In this document: piece after piece, positions 1-9,300 of the stretch
How positions within the stretch are numbered: position 1 is the first letter of the stretch
How the letters are laid out: each line of letters begins with the position of its first letter
DNA from: Phoronis pallida
Lineage: Eukaryota; Phoronida; Phoronidae
Length of the DNA: 10,275 nt
NCBI GenBank assembly: GCA_028565715.1
Contig: JAOXYC010245678.1
Location: 1-10,275 of the forward strand
Reading direction: 5' to 3'
The notes under the pieces: model-generated
Told to the model about the DNA's origin: nothing
Seen by the model: only the letters and a program-made list of their open reading frames with translations
The model's database searches: none
Made by a program: the position numbers and the translations under genes

Positions 1-170
1 TGAACCTAGTATCTTTGTATGCATTGAACAATGTGCAAGGAATGTGTTGTTCACACCAATATAACAACCAACATTCCAATAATATTTCTGCCACTTAACA
101 AAAATTTGAGGAAAGTGGATTGAAATCTTTTGGACAGTGGGTTAAAACACTTATTATTCAAATGTCTCAC
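1..170 (-). other. Intron 5' part after exon o
   Basis: The intron starts with GTGAGACATT on the minus strand at 170. No coding segment, repeat or other element is visible before the window edge. Confidence 0.8.
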
Positions 171-327
171 CAAGCGGAATCAACTGCCTTGCGTCCCCAC
201 TTGTAGCACCACCCAGCATACATGAACCAGGCCTTAGCTAGATCAGGCGACAGCTGGGTAGACATGTGATACAACCGACCAATCAGAGCGTCACTATCGG
301 TCATCGACGTAGACACAATTTGGTCAT
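171..327 (-). CDS. SMG1: SMG1 exon o (last in window)
   Basis: The 157-nt exon runs from AATTTCAG to GTGAGACA. It finishes the Asp codon, then DQIVSTSMTDSDALIGRLYH, STQLSPDLAKAWFMYAG and WCYKWGRKAVDSA, leaving TG of a split codon (phase 2). The LYH..T..SP..AK.W and W.Y.WGRK.VD motifs are clear SMG1 signatures near the C-terminal end of the FAT domain. The transcript continues beyond position 1. Confidence 0.95.
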
Positions 328-3300
328 CTGAAATTTGAGAACACACAACCTGATTGTGACCTATATAATACGAAATTTATTTCAAATTGGAAGTGGTCAT
401 TGCATCTGCAAGCAAACATATGCAATTGATAATAATGTTGGTAGACTCTAGATGATGTTTTGTAGAGGTTTGGTGGTTAGATAATGGTTTCGCCCATGAT
501 CTTGCTTTTGATGGCTCATGTTTTAAGAACATTGCACGTCAAATTGATTGACAGCTTGAAGATAGCTGGTCTATTACTCGTCTTTTATGATCTAAAATTA
601 TTTTTAAAATACATGATTTTTTAAATAGGTTATAAAGCCTACTCACCAGTAACACTCTCCATATCAAGTAACCACTTCATATCTTTAGTCATACTGGTCT
701 GGCTTGACTCCTCCCCCGCTACTGTCCACTTCAGCTGTGTGGCCAGTTGACTGAGGGTCTTCTGGTCATTCGTCAACCACTTCACCAGGGTGATGACTGA
801 CTTGGCAACCAAGCCGTTACACACCGCAGCCATCTCAGCATTGAGGTCCTGTTCGGGTTGTTTGTTGAGCACGGCGAAATGTACGAGGGTGTCGCATAGT
901 TGATCCATGGCAGCTTGTTGGTTTCCTGTAGCGTAAAGTAGTTTAGACATTTCCCGCTCAATCTTAAGTCCTTTTATGGAGTTGATGTTAACTGAAGAAG
1001 ACCTTACTGTGCTGAGTGCCGTTAAAACGGAATTGGAGTCAATGTCCGTGATGTCATACACATGTTTTAAGACGTTACGCTCGGCCAGCCGAAAGTTGCC
1101 CTGCTTGCGACTATGATGTGCAGCAGACAGAAGAATATTAGACAATGACCGGGCAGAGTCTGGAGAGGGCGCTAGCTGACATTGCTTCTCTAGCAGAGAG
1201 CTCATCTTGTGAATGACTGATGACGAGTGATACTTTGGATGAAGGGCAGACTCTGGCGTCATGGGGATAATCTACAAAATTTAAGAACATAAGTTAAGCA
1301 CTGCATTTCAAGTAAAAACTACGAAACATAAACAAGAGAACTGGTGAGTTATATACATTTTGTACTAAATGATGCCAATTCTTATTCATCACGACAGAAG
1401 ATTCGTCAAATTCAACAAGGACTCACCAAACTGTTTTCATCATTGTATAACTTGGCAACTCCACTAAGACAGTACATACACATCAATGTGTCGCTGGTCA
1501 GGTTTGGAGGCCAGTCATGTGACTTCGTCTTCAGGGCGGTTTCAGCTATCTTTAGTGCATCAACAACAGCAAGATCATCCTTGTCCCTGGTGATAAATCA
1601 TTTATTGACAAATCTTTTTATGGTGACTTGCAATCATATAATTTACACGGATTATGATGAGTTCAATCAAAGGCAAAAAAATCAGGGTCCTTGATTTCTA
1701 AAGCCTTCACGCAGTTTTTCCAAGATAAGCAATCACATTGCAAAACAAGGTAGTCAAACGGGGGACATTTGTTCAAAGCAAGTTATGCTATTGGTTAACT
1801 TTTGGTGGCATGGTGGACTGTTTTCTGAAGAATCCAGAATCATTTATTTGTCATTTGTGGTGCCAAGAGGTTTTTCTAAATTTCCAAATTAATCATTCTT
1901 ATAGTGACATGTATGATAAGAATGAAAACAACATAAACATAGGGTCCTACACAAGAGATTTGAGATTTCTTAAATGAGTTAAAAAATGTGCAAAAAAATC
2001 ATCATTGAATGATGATATTCAAATACAAGGTATTTTTTCTCACATGCTACCTAATATTTGCATTATGAACAAAAATCCACCAACCTGTCTTTATAGAGAG
2101 AGCACATTGTGACAGCTCTGAGAAGCTGCTGATCACAATGACTCATGATATTTCCCTTATCCCAGCTGACCCCAGACAGTTGATGTGTACCGAGCTGACT
2201 GGTGGAGGCTCCCGGCACGAGCTCAAGGTGCTGTTGCACCGAGGTGAAGTCTGAGGATTCAAAACTAGCCAGGGCTCTGAAAACATAACCCGGAGCATAA
2301 TTTAAATGTCTTTTATCAAGCTTTACAACTTACTTGAGTTTTATAAACATAACCTTGAAATGACCTTATTGAGGGTTTCAATCACTCCCAGCACCCCTTA
2401 TCTGACCCCCAGATGTAATACGGGTCACAATTATGTTTCAAAGGTTTTTGATGTTTGTGGAAACAAAAAAACATTTATCAATATAGATGAAAATTGCTTA
2501 ACAAAACTTGGACTCTTCAGCGGATAGATTTAGAGTAGTCTGGTGTGCATTTTGAAGTAATTTCAAACTAACTTATACCTGAAATGGAGTCCAAAAAAAT
2601 GTCTGCCCGGACATGGCAATTGAACCCACGGTTATTATTAACTTAAACCAGAGACCGTATATATAGAGACTGTCAACTCTACAATGTTGCCGTGTAAAAA
2701 AGCGTGTACGCGATATTTGCTTACAGCAGACGGGTGCTACTAGTGGTACCTATTGGATGCTAGGGTGCTTCTTAGCGTCCAACACGTGTGGCTAGTTGCG
2801 CCCGTCTGCCGCAAGCAGAACACGGGGATCGGACAACTTTGAGCTGCAATAACTTCCGAAATAATTGACGAAATATTGCTGGAATGACAATTATTTGTTA
2901 AGTTAAGTACCAAGATTAGTAAAATTGACACATACAATTGAACAGACAAGAATTATAAATCGATGCACGCAGTAATCGTGAGACTTGACCGTCTTATCAA
3001 TTATAAGGTCTATTCCTATACCTATAATAGGAATACACTCCTCCCCAATCAGACCAACTTACTTGATGTAGTTGATATCTATATCATTGTTGAAAGCAGT
3101 TTGCATCAATTTCCCATTACATTCCTGTCTATACTGTTGTAATTTCTCCTGCCAGTCCAGAAGTTCACCCCAACAGCCCAGAGACCTGTAACAATCTGTG
3201 ACCTACAAACAATACAAAATGGGCGTTACTCATGTTAAAAACCTAGTACAATAAGATAACTGCCATATTGATTCTTGTATTTACTTTGCACGACGAAATT

Positions 3301-6300
3301 GCAGAATTTGGACTTTGCTTGAAGTAAGATGCATCATAAATACAAATTAATTCAAATGATAAATTTTGTATAGAAAAATTTGGAACACGACTGAGAGTCG
3401 AACCCAGGTCTCACTGTTTGCCAAACAGATGCTCTACCAACTGAATACATTAATTTGTAACAAAAACAAGTTTGACTCATTCCAAGGCAGAGCTAATAAA
3501 TCATCTGGATTTTTATTCATAAATAAAGATCCTATCACAAACATCCTTTTCTCACATGAAAAGTGTTGTTTTACGCATATACTGTGGAAAATGTATATCA
3601 CGTAAATTCCAAGCTCATATCCTATATGCTTAGTTTACCAAAATTCTTTAAAAATTCAAAATCAGCCTACTCACCATCTTAGACAGTTGACAAGCAATGA
3701 CAGGGTCATGTTCAGTAGGTTTAGCGAGAACGTGCATCTTGTCAGTGTTAGCACGAGGACTAGTGCTGGGGGAGATGTAATGACTGTCTTTGTCGCTAGG
3801 GGACTCTTCCATCACATAGTCTTTAAAGGCTTGCTTCAGGTCTATCAGTGCATCCTCGTATCTGTTAATGAAAACATCACACTTAGATGATGTGCCACCA
3901 CATAATGTTGTCTTTTTAGCAAGACATAACACCAATGTTGCTCAATATAAATTTGGGTGAGGAGCATTCAGAAAACTTTCAGGCCTATAGCAATCAGTGT
4001 CTTCAACAGAATAAAACAAATTGCCATATTCTAATCAATGTAGTTTGAATGTGAAGTAAATAAACTAAAGACACTATAGATGTGCCAGTAAAATATTTGA
4101 GGAGATTATCAAAAATTAATAAATGTAGCCAAAAGAATATGCTTATGAAATGAACTGCAAAATTTTCAAATTTATAACATTTTGAACTATTCCTTTTAAA
4201 ATAAAAGTTTTCAAATTGGGGATTTCCTCAATCATACTTAGCCGAGGCCTTGTCCACAGCAGCCTTGAGGCCGGGTAGTTTTCTCCCAAGTATATCTTTA
4301 CTCCAGACATATAGACCTGTGATGGCTTCAGGACACTTTAGGTCGTCGTAAGCTTGCACCAGGTACATGATCACATGTTCAAACTCAGGCATCTAGAACC
4401 AAGGTTTACATATTAGTTTTTTAATAAATCTTTTAGAAATGAATATCAAGATGAATAGTCCATGTTTAGCCATAAAAGTCATATTAGCATATTGCAGTGA
4501 AATTGTTGTACATATTGTAGTTAAACTATAATTTCTTTTGTTAGAAATGCAATTGGTAGAAATTGGATTTATTCTTGACATTATATTGAACTACCGCATT
4601 AAGAAACTAATTTGTGGAATTACGAGAAACAACAAATAAGGTGCATGCAGATATTTATGAATAACTTTTTACATTACTTTTATGCGGGCAGCTGATTTAT
4701 TTTCTCTTAGCACTTCTTTACCTTGAGCAAAATTGGTCAAAAACAAGACAAGCTTTACTCAATTCTTCTTACAACAACTTTTAACCAATCTCAACAGAAG
4801 TTATAACCACATCCTGTATTTACTAAGACAGACTTTATACATGCTCCTCATTCAGATGCATATCTAAGTATACCATTTTCAAAACCTGTCTCAAAACATT
4901 TACCGCAGTGTTCCCAGACTCCTTCATTTCCCCCAACAGTTGTGTGGCCTGCCGTACGACATACGCACTCTGTCCTGCGTGAGAGGCGATCAAGATGATA
5001 CACATGCGTATCCTAGTCAACCATTCCTGACATGTTCCCTTGTTGGTGCGGAAGAACGTTCTCACAGCCTGTCATGGAAATCAGTTTAAATATTATTAAT
5101 AACAGCCTGCCAAAAAAAATAGTATGTCATTGTTTTATAACAAATTTAATGAATTTGAAAGACAGAAAAAATCCGAACTGAACTGGGAATCGAACCCAGG
5201 TCTCCTGATTGCCGGTCGGTAGCTCTAAACAACTGAGCTACCCAGCCGGAGTTAATTCTGTCTGAATATTTACGCATAATAGCGCTATTAATAGCCAGTA
5301 TAAATTTAATGATTATTAGAGTCCTTTCATTCAATGCTATTTTTCTTCAGAGCAAAAATATAGTGGGATTAAATATTTTTGAAGACGGAAATACACAAAT
5401 CTCTTGACGAGCAATTGAACCCAAGTCTCCTATTTGCGAACACTTGTATTTACGTAATGGGCTGAGATAAAAACTTTAACCCCAATGCATATCATTTGTT
5501 TTTAGCAAATGTCTTCAGGAAAATATTATTGCGGATTTATCAACAAAAAGGAATGTCAAAATGCAACAGAATATATAAGTCTATCTTATCTAATATTGCA
5601 GTGAAACTTAGTTGTAAACATAAAACACAATACCTTAGTTGGCTGAGGCATCGCTATAGCACATCCCTCAAACGCATTATACAGCAGTTTCTCCAAGTGT
5701 TCCATGAACTGCAGTAGTAGACTCACACTCAGTTGACATGACTCACTGGAAGCTACAAAGATGAAATAAAGAATTTATGTTAAAATTTCTTCAAACTAAA
5801 TGATGTCAATTTTTATTTATCCAGGAAGTGTATTTGAACCTTTATTCTAACAAGCGCTCAACTTCATGAGTTAATCAAAACTGTCCATCACTTTCTTGGT
5901 AGAAAACATCTCTATGAGACTGACTGTTTTCACAATATGATTGATTAGATTTAGAGAACCATGTGGATATTTCAAATTCCAGGCCTTATTGATTGAAATC
6001 TCAAATATAAATAAATTTACTTAACAGCAGCTATTGGGAATATCCCACGACGATAGCAAATTTTCAAATGGAAGTTGTTCTCACCAGTCTTAGTGATGTC
6101 ATCGCCAGCATTTCGGATCTCGGCAGCGTACTTCTTCAATGTGTTCTCAATAGTTGTGAAAGTCTCCTGTGGTTTACCCAGCGGGGTGCGTAGCTTGCTC
6201 TGCAGGCAGTACTGAGCACACTCCCAAGTGGCCCAGAACCACAATAGACTGTCACTGCCGTCAACCTGGTGGGAACAAAAATGGTGAAATCAGAAAATCT

Positions 6301-9300
6301 GAATATGGAAGGCTAGATAGCGTGTGTGATTCTCCGATTCAGAAGGCGTCAACAACATACTTGAAACACGAGGTAAAAAGAGTGGCATCAGCAAATGACA
6401 GAAATGGTTTCTGTGTTTTTCTTAAAGTGATGTTCACAGTATTTCTGAAACCTGTGTGTTTCAATAGTTATCCTGATATTCTGTTGTCCAAGTTAAAATG
6501 AATATATAATGACAATATTTCATTCTAAGGTTTGATTTCCCAAGTATTTGCAAGTTTGAACGAGCTAGTCATTTTGTTTTCAGTTACACTTATACCAACA
6601 ATTGCAAATTTCACAGAGGCCCCTTTTTTTATTCACGAAATGTTTAACAACAAAAGAAATCACGTTGAACATTCAGTGAGCGTGTATTTACCAAAGGCAT
6701 GAGTGAAGTCTTGATATCTTGTCTTTGACAGCCATGGAAGATTCTCATTAACCAGGAACCACCACAAATTGACCTGGAAGGAAATGTTAAATAGATTAAC
6801 TCCAATTATTGGTTCTCAAAATTAAACTGACAACAGTTTTAACATTGTTTTAACGATTTAAAAATGTTAAAGAGCCATAACCGGTTACGGGCAGTTCAAG
6901 GCCTAAAACAAAATTTGATAGTTCTATTGGATCAGAAATGGCTTCATGAAGTTATTAACTTAAAAGTAAACCGCCGAAAAATGTAACTTAAACTTGGTGG
7001 ATTTTTATAAAATAGTATGAAAAAATCTAATGGCTTCCCTGACCACTTGTGCAGTAATAATATCATAGACATATATCAGAATGTCACATACTTTGGAACA
7101 GCATTGAAGAGAAGGAATCCCATGATGCTCCTGAAATCTTGTCCGTGAAAGTTGCCAGTGGGTGGTCTAGACATGTGCTGCCTCCTAGCGAGCCAAGCTT
7201 CAGCTATACTAGGCGAGTCTTTACCCTTGTCGCAGAAGGAATCCGTGTCACACCTGAGAAGAATTCATCAGAAATTAGAATTTTACAAGTACAAAGAAGT
7301 ATCCAAATTAAATTGAGATGGGAACACTAGAGTTATGAAATGCTTAAATTTTAAAAGTTAAAACACAACATTTCAACCAGTAGACTAGGGTCCAATTCAT
7401 AAGGGCAGTGTGGGGGCATAATGTGTTCACTAGTACTAGCAGAGTACCCAAAACTTTTTGTCTCATCAATTCGAATCCCTAGTAGAGGAATTCAGTACCG
7501 TTTACCATATCGTAGAAGTTATAGTTTAAGATTATATCCTTTGACAGAAAGATCTGAGATTTTCACAAAAACACAATCAAGCCACATGCCTGTCCAACAA
7601 ATCCCTAACAAAAAAAAAGAATCAAAAATACTTCTAAAACAATGAGCAAATGGTGTTGGAGAACAAACCTTGTTGCAACTTCTACTGGTATAAGCCTGAG
7701 TAAGATCATGTATTGTTCCCCCACTTCTGGACGTTGGTCATTCAGCCTCTGTATACACAACTGATATATTCTGAAATTGAGTTATGAATTTGATTCGTTG
7801 TCAAGTTCATTGTTATTTTTAATTAAAACAGCACACACAAGGCTTGACCAATGTTAATTTATAGACTTTAAAGTAAGACTTACTTAGTTCAAACTACTTT
7901 TAACTGAAAGCCATTTTTAAATAAAATAACATTTCAGGTACAGAAAATCTACGAAATCACAAACATGGCAAACAGTTTAATCAAATGACACTTTTAGGTT
8001 ATAATGAAATGAAACAAATTCAGGAAAAATCATTCTCATCTACAGGGAATTAAACACATGATCTCTCACTAACCAAGATCTTTTTGATGGTCAGATCAAA
8101 AACAGTGACAGTAATTTAAACTACCTCCTTCCACCTCAACGGTCATCGGTGTATGGACTCAGAAGTTCCAGGAAATTCCCAGTGCCTCGTATTAAAGGTA
8201 TTTGCAACTATTTCTGAATGTTCTCTAGGATGATCTACAATGCAATCATTATGCTAGAAAAATCAGTTTTAGTGAAAAAAATTTCAAGAAAAAATAATTT
8301 TTGATATTTTGATCAAATCCGTGATGTCACTGGCACGCAATTCATAGCAAAACACATTGGAAAAAAACGTTTTTTTCAAATAATTTCAAGATTTGAATTC
8401 CAAACAAGAAAATTGCCAAATTTATTTGGCAATTTTCTTGTTTGGAATTAAAATCTTGAAATTATTTGCGTGCCAATGACTTCACAGATTAGATCAAAAT
8501 ATCAAAATAATTTTTCAAATTTTTTTTTCTGATCACTAAAATTGATTTTTCTAGCATAATGATAGCATTGTAGACCATCCTAGAGTTCATTCAGAAATAG
8601 TTGCAAATACCTTTAAGAACAATCGAATGAGGAGTGATTTATTTCATCACATATTCACTATTCATGTGCCAATGAAATTAAATTCAATTATTGATCCTTC
8701 TTTAAAGTTACATAATTATTCAAGACTCTGATTCTTTTATTTATACTTAATATGAATTTCTGTCTTTTTAGTTACTCTTCTCATAAATACACATTTAGTG
8801 TGATTTATATTGAACTCACTGTGTAAGAATGTCATCTTTCAATACTGCTTTGGTCTTCATGATAGACTGTAGACACAGACAACATCTCAATACTACATCT
8901 ACTTCACTGCTGTAACCTGTAATAAGAAAATATATTGTAAAGATACAACCATATCAAATGTGAATGCCATCTGAGGCATATTTTGCCATCAGAGAGTTAT
9001 TTGTTAAAGCACCCAAAAAAATTTCAAACTTTGCCATACCACCCATCACAAACATGTGATTTTATGTCTAATAATCTTTATTAAAAGAAAGATTAGTATC
9101 TTTTAAAGTTACTTTTCTGTAATTGATACCAGTAAATGTCAACTTTTTGGTAGTAATTCTGAATATGATTCAATTCAAGAGAAAAGGCATAAAATGTGAA
9201 TCCAGGTCCCCTGATTGTCTGACATGTGTTCTACCAACTGAACGACGGGGTCCTTATATTTTCTGTGCTATACTGCTAGTATAAATGATCTCCCATGAGC

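Noticed and set aside
1260-1262. ATG as a possible start of a separate 207-residue protein
   Set aside because: Three in-frame codons precede it after a TTTTGTAG acceptor and the upstream exon at 1427 joins in phase 0, so it is an internal Met.
1344-1694. 116-residue open frame on the plus strand
   Set aside because: It overlaps exon m antisense, has no recognisable motif, and exon m explains the region with splice sites and frame.
1738-2527. Plus-strand open frames at 1738-1977 and 2306-2527
   Set aside because: Intronic, AT-driven frames with no conserved motif and no matching splice structure.
2740-2949. 69-residue minus-strand open frame
   Set aside because: Part of it is simply the GC-rich hairpin arm; the hydrophobic N-terminus is AT-rich intron translation and there is no acceptor or donor context.
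5175-5247. Functional tRNA-Ala gene (GGC)
   Set aside because: C at position 33, two mismatches in the anticodon stem and four G-T acceptor pairs argue against a working tRNA.
6169-6501. 110-residue open frame on the plus strand
   Set aside because: Half lies antisense to the strongly conserved exon f and the rest in intron; composition is unremarkable.
8040-8100. Another tRNA-like remnant on the minus strand (GTGTTTAATTCCC as B box)
   Set aside because: Only a loose B-box resemblance; no D arm or acceptor stem can be drawn.
9072-9095. 8-bp inverted repeat TAATCTTT/AAAGATTA
   Set aside because: Short and AT-only in AT-rich intron, so likely chance.
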